A stretch of DNA of 64,000 nucleotides from Methylosinus trichosporium OB3b (GCF_002752655.1 NZ_CP023737.1:3744001-3808000); one strand, 5' to 3'. Shown: positions 9,787 to 19,062, counted from the first letter of the stretch. A program made the numbers and translations. Notes: generated from the sequence alone by a model not told the origin.

Positions 9787-9848
9787 AGCGAGCCTGAAGG
9801 CCCGCGGTCCGAGGGGCGGGAACTGGACCGCGAGCCTTCAGGCTCGCT
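9787..9848. repeat. Long inverted repeat upstream of asd
   Basis: Two 24-base arms (9787-9810 and 9825-9848) are reverse complements with one mismatch and flank a 14-base loop. The arms combine the words seen at 5183-5202 and 5987-6015. It lies between queD and asd, 42 bp before the asd start. It may be a terminator for queED, though no T tract follows. Confidence 0.7.
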
Positions 9849-9890
9849 TCGCCGCGCCGCCGTCGTGGCGGGGCACGAGGAGAACGTCCC

Positions 9891-10925
9891 ATGGGTTTCA
9901 AGGTCGCCGTCGTGGGCGCCACAGGCAATGTGGGCCGCGAGATGCTCGACATTCTGGCGGAGCGCCGCTTTCCGGTCTCGGAAGTGGTCGCGCTCGCCTC
10001 GTCCCGCTCGATCGGGACGGAGGTGTCCTTCGGCGACAAGACGCTCAAATGCCGTCATCTCGACACCTATGACTTCTCCGACACGGACATCTGCCTCATG
10101 TCCGCGGGCGGCGACGTGTCGCGCGAATGGTCGCCGCGCATCGGCGCGCAGAGCTGCGTCGTCATCGACAACAGCTCGGCTTGGCGCATGGACCCGGACG
10201 TGCCGCTGGTGGTGCCGGAGGTGAACGCCGACGCGGCCGCCGGCTTCACCAAGAAGCACATCATCGCCAATCCCAATTGCTCGACCGCGCAGCTCGTCGT
10301 CACGCTGAAGCCGCTGCATGACGCGGCGAAGATCAAGCGCGTCGTCGTCTCCACCTATCAATCGGTCTCCGGCGCCGGCAAGGAGGGCATGGACGAGCTG
10401 TTCGCCCAGACGCGCTCCATCTTCGTCTCCGATCCGCTCGAATCGAAGAAGTTTCCCAAGCGCATCGCCTTCAACCTCATTCCGCAGATCGACGTCTTCA
10501 TGGAGGACGGCTTCACCAAGGAAGAATGGAAGATGGTGGCCGAGACGAAGAAGATCCTGGATCCCAAGATCAAGCTCGTCGCCACTTGCGTGCGCGTGCC
10601 GGTGTTCATCGGCCACAGCGAGGCGGTGAACATCGAGTTCGAGAATCCGCTGTCGCCCGACGAGGCGCGCAATATTCTGCGCGAGGCGCCGGGCGTGCTC
10701 GTCATCGACAAGCACGAGCCCGGCGGCTACATCACGCCGCACGAGGCGGCGGGCGAGGACGCGACCTATGTCTCGCGCATCAGGGACGATCCGACTGTCG
10801 AGAACGGCCTCGTCCTGTGGTGCGTCTCCGACAATCTGCGCAAGGGAGCGGCGCTGAACGCGGTGCAGATCGCCGAGGTGCTGATGAACCGGAAGCTGAT
10901 CGCGCCGAAGCAGAAGGCTGCGTGA
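9891..10925 (+). CDS. asd: Aspartate-semialdehyde dehydrogenase
   Basis: A 344-residue NADPH enzyme that reduces aspartyl phosphate to aspartate semialdehyde, for lysine, threonine, methionine and diaminopimelate synthesis. The nucleotide-binding motif GATGNVG is at residues 9-15 and the catalytic Cys130 is in NPNCSTAQ. ACGAGGAGAACGTCCC precedes the ATG. Length and motifs are normal. Confidence 0.95.
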   Translation: MGFKVAVVGATGNVGREMLDILAERRFPVSEVVALASSRSIGTEVSFGDKTLKCRHLDTYDFSDTDICLMSAGGDVSREWSPRIGAQSCVVIDNSSAWRMDPDVPLVVPEVNADAAAGFTKKHIIANPNCSTAQLVVTLKPLHDAAKIKRVVVSTYQSVSGAGKEGMDELFAQTRSIFVSDPLESKKFPKRIAFNLIPQIDVFMEDGFTKEEWKMVAETKKILDPKIKLVATCVRVPVFIGHSEAVNIEFENPLSPDEARNILREAPGVLVIDKHEPGGYITPHEAAGEDATYVSRIRDDPTVENGLVLWCVSDNLRKGAALNAVQIAEVLMNRKLIAPKQKAA

Positions 10926-11000
10926 AGGGGCTTCTGGTTTTTCGTGGCTGGCGTCTAAAGCGAGAGACACGCATAAAGATATCGGGCGGGCGCATAGGTC

Positions 11001-12170
11001 ATGCTGATTTCTCGAGTCAAGCTTCAGAATTGGAAGAACTTCCAGCACGCAGAAGCGAGGCTCTTGGACGTGACCTATGTGCTCGGCGCAAATGCGACCG
11101 GGAAATCCAACCTGCTCGACGTGTTCCGTTTCCTGAGAGATATCGCCAAGGCTCAGGGCGGCGGCATCCAGAAAGCCATAGCCGATCGCGGGGGGCTGAA
11201 GAAGCTGCGTTGCTTGCACGCGCGCAGCAAGCCAGAGGTCGTGATAGAGGTTCATCTTTCTGAAAAATTCGATGATCCGACGCCTCTCTGGAGGTATGTT
11301 CTCGCGCTCAAATCTGAAAGCAGCGGCGCTAAGCGGCCGATCATTGCCGCTGAAGAAGTATACAAATTCGTCGATGGTAAAGAGAGCTGCCCGCTTCGAC
11401 GACCCGACGAGAACGACCTTCTCGATCGGGAGCGGCTGACGCAAACCTCTTTAGAGCAAATTCAGACAAACTCCGAATTCAGAGAACTCGCCGATCAATT
11501 CAGCGAGATCGCTTATCTGCATCTCGTTCCGCAACTGGTCAAGTTCGGAAGCGCGATCGGCGGGCAGACCGTCGAAAGCGATCCGTTCGGTCAGGCCTTT
11601 CTCGAGCGGGTCGCCAAATCGAGTTCAAAAGTCAGAAGCTCCCGGCTGTCGCGCATCCAAAAGGCGCTGTCGGTGGCCGTTCCTCAGTTCGAGGAATTGA
11701 AATTCGTCCGCGACGAGATCACCGGACGTCCTCATTTAGAGGCCAAATATGCGCATCATCGCCCCGGTGCGGGGTGGCAGCGGGAGGACCAGTTCTCGGA
11801 TGGAACGCTCCGGCTGATAGCGCTGTTCTGGCTTCTCATGGAAGGAGATGGCTTATTGTTGCTGGAAGAGCCCGAGCTTTCTCTCGACGAGGAGATCGTT
11901 CGCAACCTTCCGCGTCTGATCGAGCAGGTTCGCCGCTCGACGAAGAAGCGACAAAGACAGATCATCATCAGCACGCATAGTCAGGCGCTGCTCGATAACA
12001 AGAGCATCGATGGAAGAGGCGTTCTCCGTCTCCAGCGCGTTCAAGAGGGAACGATCGTTCAACCGCCCTCGGACGACGAACTCGTTCTGATGCGAGAAGG
12101 GCATTCGCCCGCCGAGATTCTGCTACCGAAAGCGCACCCAGAAGATTTGCATAAGATGGCGTTGAGCTGA
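11001..12170 (+). CDS. AAA/ABC-type ATPase, RecF/OLD-like
   Basis: A 389-residue ATPase of the AAA_21/SMC-like class. Walker A GANATGKS is at residues 29-36, a short ABC signature-like FSDGTLR precedes the Walker B LLLLEEPELS, and the H-loop is STHSQALLD. There is no long coiled coil. The next gene starts 4 bases after its stop and encodes a small TOPRIM-like protein. This ATPase plus small TOPRIM/DUF4276-like layout is known from phage-defence and retron-type modules (for example AbiL/RloAB-like pairs), so a defence role is inferred. Base composition is lower in GC than asd or the SulP gene on either side, which suggests acquisition. Confidence 0.82.
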   Translation: MLISRVKLQNWKNFQHAEARLLDVTYVLGANATGKSNLLDVFRFLRDIAKAQGGGIQKAIADRGGLKKLRCLHARSKPEVVIEVHLSEKFDDPTPLWRYVLALKSESSGAKRPIIAAEEVYKFVDGKESCPLRRPDENDLLDRERLTQTSLEQIQTNSEFRELADQFSEIAYLHLVPQLVKFGSAIGGQTVESDPFGQAFLERVAKSSSKVRSSRLSRIQKALSVAVPQFEELKFVRDEITGRPHLEAKYAHHRPGAGWQREDQFSDGTLRLIALFWLLMEGDGLLLLEEPELSLDEEIVRNLPRLIEQVRRSTKKRQRQIIISTHSQALLDNKSIDGRGVLRLQRVQEGTIVQPPSDDELVLMREGHSPAEILLPKAHPEDLHKMALS

Positions 12171-12174
12171 GCCG

Positions 12175-12762
12175 ATGCTGCTCGTCGCGACGGAAGACGA
12201 GTTGAGCGAGGCCGTGGTCTGTCGGCTCGTCATCGAGGCCGGGGGAAGCGAAGCAGGCGTTCGGGCCGTTCGCAAGAACGGCTATGGCTATCTTCGCCGA
12301 AGCATCGATAAGTTTTGCGAAACGGCGAGGAGAGCGCCGGTCGTCGTTCTCACCGACCTGGATGCGGCGTCCTGTCCGCCTGCGCTGATGCGCGACTGGT
12401 TCGGCGCGAAAGTTCGTCCGCCGAATCTCGTTTTTCGTGTGGCGGTTCGTGAGGTCGAAGCATGGCTGTTGGCGGACAGAGAAGGAATGGGGATGTTCCT
12501 TCACATTTCCCCGCAGAAGATTGATGCAGAGCCCGAATCTCTGCAAGATCCCAAGCAATATCTCTTGCGCCTCGCTCGCTCCGCGCCGAGGGACTTGCGC
12601 GATGATCTTTTGCCGATGAAAGGCGCCGCGGCGTCGCAGGGATTCGGCTATAATTCGAGATTATGTGAGTTCATTCGAACGAGTTGGTCGGCGGAACGGG
12701 CCTCCGGCCGAAGTCCGAGCTTGGCCAAGGCGAGCCGACGAATTCGTGAGGCTTTGACATGA
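12175..12762 (+). CDS. DUF4276/TOPRIM-like protein
   Basis: A 195-residue protein translated right after the ATPase gene. It has the acidic pattern of small TOPRIM-like proteins: Glu7/Glu9 in ATEDELSE at the N-terminus, Asp61 and Asp63 in LTDLDAA, and Glu95 in VREVEAWL. These would bind Mg2+ in a nuclease or nucleotidyl-transfer fold. I call it DUF4276-like from the motif order, not from a search. It is probably the effector or nuclease partner of the upstream ATPase. No third gene belongs to the unit; the next gene is convergent. Confidence 0.7.
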   Translation: MLLVATEDELSEAVVCRLVIEAGGSEAGVRAVRKNGYGYLRRSIDKFCETARRAPVVVLTDLDAASCPPALMRDWFGAKVRPPNLVFRVAVREVEAWLLADREGMGMFLHISPQKIDAEPESLQDPKQYLLRLARSAPRDLRDDLLPMKGAAASQGFGYNSRLCEFIRTSWSAERASGRSPSLAKASRRIREALT

Positions 12763-12780
12763 GCCGACGCGTCATCGCCA

Positions 12781-14460
12781 TCAGGGGTCGATGACGTCCG
12801 CCTCCGGCGCCAGTGTCCGCGTCGCCTCGTCGACGCTGCGGAACAGCCTTCCTTCGCCGAGAGTCTTCATCACGCCGAATCGCTGCAGCGCGTCTTTCGC
12901 GCGCACCGATTCGAGCCGGGCGATCGCGACCTCCGCGCCCGCGGCGCGGCAATCCATGATCGTCCGCGCGAGCACGCCCGCCGCGGTGTAATCGATCTCG
13001 ACGATATTGCTCGCCTCAAGCACGACGAGCTTCGGGCGCGGCGCGCTCGCTTCGATGGCCTCGCGCAGCTCGCGTTGAAAACCATAGGCGTTGAGGAAGG
13101 AGAGCGGCGCCTGGAAGCCGGCGACCAGCACGCCCGCGAGCCGCTCGCCGGCTCCGTCGCCGCCGCAGGGCCACCAGATGGATGTGCCGGGCACGCGTTC
13201 GAGCCCGATGAGCCGCGTGCGCGTCGTCGTCCACACGCCATGCAGCAGCGACAGGAGAATGGCGAGCGACACGCCGGTCTGCACCGGCAGCGCCACCACC
13301 GCGGCCATGGTCAGCGCCACCAGCGCCAGCTCGGCGCGCGTCTTGCGGGCGATGTCGCGCATCACATGCAGGCGGAAGATGCGCGCGGCGATGAATAGCA
13401 GCACGCCGGCGAGCGCCGCTTCCGGCACATGGGCGAGCAGCGCGGCGCCGAAGAGGAGCAGCGCGCCGATAACGAGCGCGGCGACGATGGAGGAGAGCTG
13501 AGAGCGCCCGCCGGTCGCGGCGACGATCGCCGTTCGCGGCGGCGAGGCGTCGACGGCGAAGGCGCCGACGAGGCCGGCGGCGAGGCAGCCGGCGCCGACG
13601 CCGAGATAATCGCGATCGACATCGGGCGCGCGCCCTTCCTCATTGGGAAAGGAGCGCGAGGTCGCCGCCGTCTGCACCATGATCACCATGGCGATGATGA
13701 TGGCGAGGCCGACGAGATGCGGAATATCCGCCGCCGCGATCTCGGGAAAGCGCGGATGGGGCACGTCGGTCGACACCGCGCCGAGCACGGCGACGCCGCG
13801 CCGCTCGAGATCGAAAAAGCGCACGGCGAGGCTCGCGCCGGCGAGCGCGAGCAGCGCCGCCGGCAGGCGCGGGGCGATCTTCTCGCCGAGGGCGATGGTC
13901 GCGAGCGCGCCGAGCCCGATGGCGAGAGTCGCCGGATCGACCTCGCGCCAATGCCTCGCCATTTCCTTCACCCGATAGAACTCATTGCCTTCGACGCTCG
14001 GCAGGCCGAGCAGCGCCGGCAGCTGCGAGATCAGAATATGGATCGCTATGCCGGCGAGAAATCCCGTCGTCACCGGAACCGAGAGGAGATCGGCGATCCA
14101 GCCGGCGCGCAGCAGAAAGCCGATGACGAGGATCGCCCCGACGAGGAGAGCGAGGAAGGAGGCGAGCGCCAGAAATTGCGGCGAGCCGCGAGCGGCCAGC
14201 AGAGCGAGGGCGCCGGCGAAGATCGGCGCGATGGTCGAATCGGCGCCCGACGACAAAAAGCGATTGGCGCCGAAGGCGGCGAAGGCGAGCGAGCCGGCGA
14301 GAAAGGCGAAGAAGCCGATCTGCGGCGGAAAGCCGGCGAGCCGCGCCGTCGCCATCTGCTCGGGAATGGCGATGGCGGCGAGGGTGACGCCGGCGGCGAG
14401 ATCGGCGCGCCAGGCGGCGTGGCGGAGCGACGAGAACAGCGAGAATCCGCGCGCCGGCAT
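12781..14460 (-). CDS. SulP family anion transporter with STAS domain
   Basis: A 559-residue inner-membrane protein of the SulP/SLC26 family. About 10-12 hydrophobic segments run to roughly residue 410, with the family motif region SSGADSTIAP in the early part. A C-terminal cytoplasmic STAS domain follows, including LVVLEASNIVEIDYTAAGVL. Members exchange or import sulfate, bicarbonate or dicarboxylates; the substrate is not readable here. Its 3' end faces the TOPRIM-like gene 18 bp away, so it belongs to the ordinary chromosome rather than to that module. Confidence 0.9.
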   Translation of the reverse strand: MPARGFSLFSSLRHAAWRADLAAGVTLAAIAIPEQMATARLAGFPPQIGFFAFLAGSLAFAAFGANRFLSSGADSTIAPIFAGALALLAARGSPQFLALASFLALLVGAILVIGFLLRAGWIADLLSVPVTTGFLAGIAIHILISQLPALLGLPSVEGNEFYRVKEMARHWREVDPATLAIGLGALATIALGEKIAPRLPAALLALAGASLAVRFFDLERRGVAVLGAVSTDVPHPRFPEIAAADIPHLVGLAIIIAMVIMVQTAATSRSFPNEEGRAPDVDRDYLGVGAGCLAAGLVGAFAVDASPPRTAIVAATGGRSQLSSIVAALVIGALLLFGAALLAHVPEAALAGVLLFIAARIFRLHVMRDIARKTRAELALVALTMAAVVALPVQTGVSLAILLSLLHGVWTTTRTRLIGLERVPGTSIWWPCGGDGAGERLAGVLVAGFQAPLSFLNAYGFQRELREAIEASAPRPKLVVLEASNIVEIDYTAAGVLARTIMDCRAAGAEVAIARLESVRAKDALQRFGVMKTLGEGRLFRSVDEATRTLAPEADVIDP

Positions 14461-14699
14461 GACCTTGGCTCCGGGAGACGGCTCGAGAGGCGGCCGCTCC
14501 GTCGCATCTAGGGCGCGGCGCTCCGTGGTCGACGGGCCCGCCGGCCCGCCACGCGCAAGCCGTTGGGCGCGCGCGACAATGCGCGCGTCACAGAGGCCTT
14601 CAAAATGGCCCAGAACTCGGCTATGAACTGATGAGTTCAGTCGCTCGGCGCGCTTTGCGGCGCACGCGTCGTTTCGGCTCCCGCCAGGAACTCGCCTTC

Positions 14700-15503
14700 A
14701 TGTCCTTCGATCCGCTCGCTGTCGCCCTGCCGCTGTCCTTGCTCGCCTGGCTCGTCCATATGATCGCCTTTCACGGCGTCGGACTGGCGTTCGAATGGTG
14801 CGATCGGACGCGTCGGCTCGCGCGCTTCAAGACGCGCGATCTCGATCGCCTGAGCTATCGGCGGCTGCTGCCGCGCGTGCTGCTCAATCAGACGGCGATA
14901 TTGCTGCCGGCCATGCTGGCGACGCAATATTTCGGCCTCGCCTTCGTCGGCTCGTCCGAGCTTTCGCTCGCCGGGGCGGCGCTGCTGCTCGCCGCCATGG
15001 GCGTCGGCCATGATATCGTGCAATACGCCTCGCATCGGCTGATGCATCATCCGGCGCTGATGCGCCCGCTCGGCCACACGCTCCATCACACGACCGGCGC
15101 CAGCAAGGCGATCAGCGCCTGCTATCAATCGGCGCCCGACTTCTTCCTCGAGATCACCCTGCCTTATCTCCTGCCTCTCGTTCTGGTCGGCGGCGGCGGC
15201 TCGAACATGTTGTTCCATCTCGTCGTGCCCTGCCTCGGCGCCTTCGGCGGACTCTATGAGCATTCGGGCTATGATTTCGGCGTCGCCTTCCGCGATCCGG
15301 CGGCGAGCGGCTGGCGCCGGCGGCTGAACGCCGTGCTCGACCATCTCACCTCCAGCATCGCGCATGGCAATCACCACACGCGCGGCAATGTGAGCTTTTC
15401 CGACGGCTTCGGCAGTCCCGGCCTCTGCGACACGATCTTTCGCACCCGCTGGGATCTCGTGCCCGAGCGCGCGCGCCAGCGGGTGCGGGAGGAGATGGCC
15501 TGA
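14700..15503 (+). CDS. Sterol desaturase/fatty acid hydroxylase family membrane protein
   Basis: A 267-residue di-iron membrane oxygenase of the fatty acid hydroxylase superfamily. The histidine clusters are HDIVQYASHRLMHH, HTLHHTTG and HGNHHTRGN, the normal ligand set, with hydrophobic segments before and between them. ATG 14700 begins MSFDPLAVALP and has AGGAA upstream; ATG 14631 would add 23 basic residues and cannot be excluded. The substrate may be a lipid, hopanoid or carotenoid, and the neighbours do not tell. Single-gene unit between divergent SulP and bamD. Confidence 0.85.
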   Translation: MSFDPLAVALPLSLLAWLVHMIAFHGVGLAFEWCDRTRRLARFKTRDLDRLSYRRLLPRVLLNQTAILLPAMLATQYFGLAFVGSSELSLAGAALLLAAMGVGHDIVQYASHRLMHHPALMRPLGHTLHHTTGASKAISACYQSAPDFFLEITLPYLLPLVLVGGGGSNMLFHLVVPCLGAFGGLYEHSGYDFGVAFRDPAASGWRRRLNAVLDHLTSSIAHGNHHTRGNVSFSDGFGSPGLCDTIFRTRWDLVPERARQRVREEMA

Positions 15504-15649
15504 CGGAAGATTACCGATCGAGCCGCCGCGCATCGGCCATAATCTCGCCCGATGCGGCTCGTCATCTTGCGTCGGCGGGCCGAGTGGCGCCGCGCGCCGA
15601 TATGGTTTACAAAAATGCGAGCCCTGCGAATGCCGATGAGGCAGATGAC

Positions 15650-16528
15650 ATGCCGATGATTTCACGACCGTCAAGCCGTTTCGCCATCGCCCTTGCGGCG
15701 CTGCTCGCCGCCGCGCCGGCCCGCGCCGATATCATGGACAGCATTTCCAACGGCTTCGGCCTGTTCTCGGGTGAGAAATACAAGACCGAGCTGCTGCCCG
15801 ACATTCCGGCAGAGGATATCTATAATCAGGCCCTCGCCAAGCTCGAGGCGAAGGACTACGAGACCGCGGCGAAGAAGTTCGGCGAGCTCGAGAAGCAATA
15901 TCCCTTCTCGCATTGGGCGCGCAAAGGCCTGCTGATGCAGACTTTCGCTCAATATTCCAAGCCGAGCTACGATGATGCGGTCGCCTCGGCGCAGCGTTAT
16001 ATCGGGCTCTACCCGACCTCGCCCGAGACGCCCTATATGTACTATCTCGCCGGCATGTCCTATTACAATCAAGTGCCTGGCGTGATGCAGGACCAGGAGA
16101 CGGCGCAGAAGGCGCTCGTCATCTTCAATCAGCTGGTCGAGAAATTCCCCAAGTCGGAATATGTCGCCGACGTCAAATACAAGATCCAGGTGGCGCGCGA
16201 TCAGCTCGCCGCCAAGGACATGTCGGTCGGCCGCTTCTATCTGACGCGCAAGAATTATCCGGCGGCGGTCAACCGTTTCCACGACGTGCTGGCCAAATAT
16301 CAGACGACCCGCCACGCCGAGGAGGCGCTCTATCGTCTGACCGAGGCCTATTTCGCTATGGGAATCGTCAACGAGGCGCAGACGGCGGCCGCCATTCTGG
16401 GGCATAATTTCCCCGATTCGCAGTGGTACAAGGACGCTCACGAGCTGCTCGCGACGGGCGGCGTGGCGCCGCAGGAGCATCAGGGCTCCTGGCTCTCCAA
16501 GATCGGCAAGACGCTGGGCGCCAGCTGA
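15650..16528 (+). CDS. bamD: Outer membrane assembly factor BamD (TPR)
   Basis: A 292-residue periplasmic TPR protein that matches BamD/ComL along its length, including YNQALAKLEAKDYETAAKKF and GRFYLTRKNYPAAVNRF. BamD is an essential partner of BamA in inserting outer-membrane proteins. The N-terminal signal ends in APARAD and lacks the lipobox Cys expected of a BamD lipoprotein, so it appears to be cleaved by signal peptidase I. The frame opens at 15584, but ATG 15650 best fits a signal peptide. It is followed by recN, a gene order common in alphaproteobacteria. Confidence 0.9.
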   Translation: MPMISRPSSRFAIALAALLAAAPARADIMDSISNGFGLFSGEKYKTELLPDIPAEDIYNQALAKLEAKDYETAAKKFGELEKQYPFSHWARKGLLMQTFAQYSKPSYDDAVASAQRYIGLYPTSPETPYMYYLAGMSYYNQVPGVMQDQETAQKALVIFNQLVEKFPKSEYVADVKYKIQVARDQLAAKDMSVGRFYLTRKNYPAAVNRFHDVLAKYQTTRHAEEALYRLTEAYFAMGIVNEAQTAAAILGHNFPDSQWYKDAHELLATGGVAPQEHQGSWLSKIGKTLGAS

Positions 16529-16572
16529 CCGGAGCGACGGTCGGCGAGCGCCGGCAGTGAAGTAGTGCGCTC

Positions 16573-18258
16573 ATGCTCGTCCGTTTGTCCATTCGCGACA
16601 TCGTTCTCATCGATCGGCTCGATCTCGACTTCGCGTCGGGGCTGACGACGCTGACCGGCGAGACCGGCGCCGGCAAATCCATCCTGCTCGACGCCTTTCT
16701 GCTGGCGCTCGGCGCGCGCGGCGACGCCGCTCTGGTGCGCGCCGGCGAGACGCAGGGGCAGGTGACGGCCGTCTTCGACCTGCCGCCGCTGCATTCCGCT
16801 CATGTCGCCGCGCGTGAGTTCGGCCTCGACACCGGCGAGGAGATGGTGCTGCGCCGGGTGCAGACGGCGGACGGACGCACGCGCGCCTTCGTCAACGACC
16901 AGCCGGTGAGCGCCCAGGCGCTGCGCGCCATCGGCGCCGAGCTGGTCGAGATCCATTGCCAGCACGACGACCGCGCCCTCGTCGATCCGAGCGCGCATCG
17001 CGCGCTCGTCGACGCTCATGGCGGCCACACCGGCCTCGCGGCCGAGACGCGCGCGCTGCATGGCGCGCTGCAGAAGGCGCGCAAATCTCTGGCCGAGGAG
17101 GAGGCGCGAGTCGCCGCGGCGCGGGCCGAGGCCGATTATCTGCGCCATGCGGTGGAGGAGCTGGAGGCGCTGGCGCCGCAGAAGGGCGAGGAGGCCTTGC
17201 TCGCCGAGCGGCGCCAGTCCATGCAGCGGTCGGAAAAAGTCGCCGGCGATCTGCGCGACGCGCTCGCGGCTTTCGCAGGAGAGCGCTCGCCGGCCTCGGA
17301 GATCGCCGCGGCGTCGCGGCGGCTGGAGCGGCGCCTGCCGCAGGCCCCGCAGCTGCTGGAGCCGCCGGCGCGGGCGATCTCGGCGGCGCTCGACGCGCTC
17401 GGCGTCGCCGAGCAGGTGTTGGAGCAGGCGCTCGCCGACGCCGATTTCGACCCGCGCGAATTGGAGCGCATCGAGGAGCGTCTGTTCGCGCTGCGCGGCG
17501 CCGGGCGCAAGCATCAGGTCGCCGTCGACGATCTCGCCGCGCTGGCCGAGCGCTTTTCCGGCGAGCTCGCGGCGCTCGACGCCGGAGAAGCGCGCATCGC
17601 CGCTCTGGCGCAGGAGGTCGAGCGCGCCGCCGCCGCTTTTGCGCGCGCGGCGGAAAAACTGTCCGCGGCGCGGCGGGCGGCGGCCAAGAAGCTCGACGCG
17701 CAGGTCGATGCGGAGCTGAAGCCGCTGCGCCTCGACGGCGCGCATTTTCGCACCGAGATCGTCAGCGATCCGACGAATGGCGGGCCGGACGGATATGACC
17801 GGGTCGAGTTCTGGGTGCAGACCAATCCCGGCTCGCGGCCCGGCCCGCTGGTGAAAGTGGCCTCGGGCGGCGAGCTCGCGCGCTTCATGCTGGCGCTGAA
17901 GGTCGTGCTGGCCGACCGCGGCTCGGTCCCGACCCTCGTCTTCGACGAGATCGACACCGGCGTCGGCGGCGCCGTGGCCGACGCCATCGGCCAGCGCCTC
18001 GCGCGGCTCGCGCAGCGCGCCCAGGTGCTGACGGTGACGCATGCGCCGCAAGTGGCGGCGCGCGCGAGCCGTCATTTGCGCATCGCCAAGAGCGCGGCCG
18101 GCGCTGGCAAAAAGGCCGAGGCCGGCCGGGTCGCTACCCGCGTCGCCGAGCTGGCGGCGGCCGAGCGGCGCGAGGAGATCGCCCGCATGCTGGCCGGCGC
18201 GACCATCACCGACGAAGCCCGCGCCGCCGCCGCCCGGCTGCTGGAAGGGGCGGGGTGA
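16573..18258 (+). CDS. recN: DNA repair protein RecN
   Basis: A 561-residue SMC-like ATPase for double-strand break repair. Walker A GETGAGKS is at residues 29-36. Two long Ala/Glu-rich coiled-coil arms fill the middle, and the C-terminal lobe has the signature SGGELAR and Walker B VFDEIDTGVGG, with a final THAPQVAA H-loop. It lies 44 bp after bamD on the same strand. Intact and of normal length. Confidence 0.95.
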   Translation: MLVRLSIRDIVLIDRLDLDFASGLTTLTGETGAGKSILLDAFLLALGARGDAALVRAGETQGQVTAVFDLPPLHSAHVAAREFGLDTGEEMVLRRVQTADGRTRAFVNDQPVSAQALRAIGAELVEIHCQHDDRALVDPSAHRALVDAHGGHTGLAAETRALHGALQKARKSLAEEEARVAAARAEADYLRHAVEELEALAPQKGEEALLAERRQSMQRSEKVAGDLRDALAAFAGERSPASEIAAASRRLERRLPQAPQLLEPPARAISAALDALGVAEQVLEQALADADFDPRELERIEERLFALRGAGRKHQVAVDDLAALAERFSGELAALDAGEARIAALAQEVERAAAAFARAAEKLSAARRAAAKKLDAQVDAELKPLRLDGAHFRTEIVSDPTNGGPDGYDRVEFWVQTNPGSRPGPLVKVASGGELARFMLALKVVLADRGSVPTLVFDEIDTGVGGAVADAIGQRLARLAQRAQVLTVTHAPQVAARASRHLRIAKSAAGAGKKAEAGRVATRVAELAAAERREEIARMLAGATITDEARAAAARLLEGAG

Positions 18259-18273
18259 GCGGAAGACGAGGGA

Positions 18274-18966
18274 TCAGAGCCGCTTTTCCGTCCAGCACGC
18301 TCGGCCATGCACAGCGAGCCGCTCGACATCCTGTCGCCGAACATGCTCCGGGTCGTATCTTCTATTGTCGGAGATGAGCAAAATGGAGCCGTCGATATTC
18401 CGGCGCACGCGCTCGAGGCGTGCTTCGCCGTCCAGCGTCACGAGGTAGATCGCGTCGCCGGCGATCTCTTTTCGGGTGCGGTCGATCAGAACGAGAGCGC
18501 CGTCGTCGATCGTCGGCTCCATCGAATCGCCCACTGCGCGCACGAACTCGACCTCGCCCGCGCCGAGGCCGAGCCGGCGCAGCAGGGCGCGCGGAAACGG
18601 CAGCTTCTCGACGAGGGCGCTGCGCGAATCGGCTGGCTCCGCGACTCGCGGGCGCACATGCGAATGCGGGATCATCGCCATATCCGGGCCTGCCGGCAAG
18701 GGCGGCGGCTCGCCTTCCTGCTCGAATACGGGCGCGCCGCGATCGAGGACGAGCCAGTCGAGCGAGACGCCGGCCACTTCCGCTATGCGTCCGAGCTTCT
18801 CGGCCGACGCTTCGCTCTGCTCCTTGATATAACGGCTATAGGTGGAGGCCTTGACGCCGGATTCTCTCAGCACGCGCGCCGAGCCGCCCGCCAGCTCGAC
18901 CGCCTGCGCCAGTCTCCTGGCGAGGCCGCTCCTGTCGAATACGGGTCCCTCATCCGTTTCCGGCAC
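18274..18966 (-). CDS. S24-family HTH repressor lacking the catalytic lysine
   Basis: A 230-residue CI/LexA-like regulator. Residues ~12-70 form an XRE-type helix-turn-helix, and residues ~115-225 an S24 peptidase domain. The nucleophile Ser148 is present in GDSMEPT. Where related proteins have a conserved Lys (a V-K-R-L type segment), this one reads L-E-R-V with Glu185. RecA-stimulated self-cleavage is therefore probably lost, and it may act as a non-cleavable repressor. No prophage genes lie beside it. Its targets are unknown; autoregulation through the upstream region is plausible. Confidence 0.85.
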   Translation of the reverse strand: MPETDEGPVFDRSGLARRLAQAVELAGGSARVLRESGVKASTYSRYIKEQSEASAEKLGRIAEVAGVSLDWLVLDRGAPVFEQEGEPPPLPAGPDMAMIPHSHVRPRVAEPADSRSALVEKLPFPRALLRRLGLGAGEVEFVRAVGDSMEPTIDDGALVLIDRTRKEIAGDAIYLVTLDGEARLERVRRNIDGSILLISDNRRYDPEHVRRQDVERLAVHGRACWTEKRL

Positions 18967-19034
18967 ATTCCGTCTCGATTATGGTTGACATCTTTCTCCG
19001 GATACGGGAAACTCCGTCGTATTCGGCGAAATGT

Positions 19035-19062
19035 GGTTTATGCATATATGGTTAGCATGCAA
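19035..19062 (-). promoter_or_regulatory. Candidate promoter of the S24 repressor gene
   Basis: On the minus strand TTGCAT and TAAACC are separated by 16 bases inside an AT-rich patch, 69 bp upstream of the repressor start. The local AT richness stands out from the surroundings. The imperfect dyad ATACGG...CCGTCGTAT at 19002-19022 between promoter and gene could be an operator. No experimental support. Confidence 0.35.
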
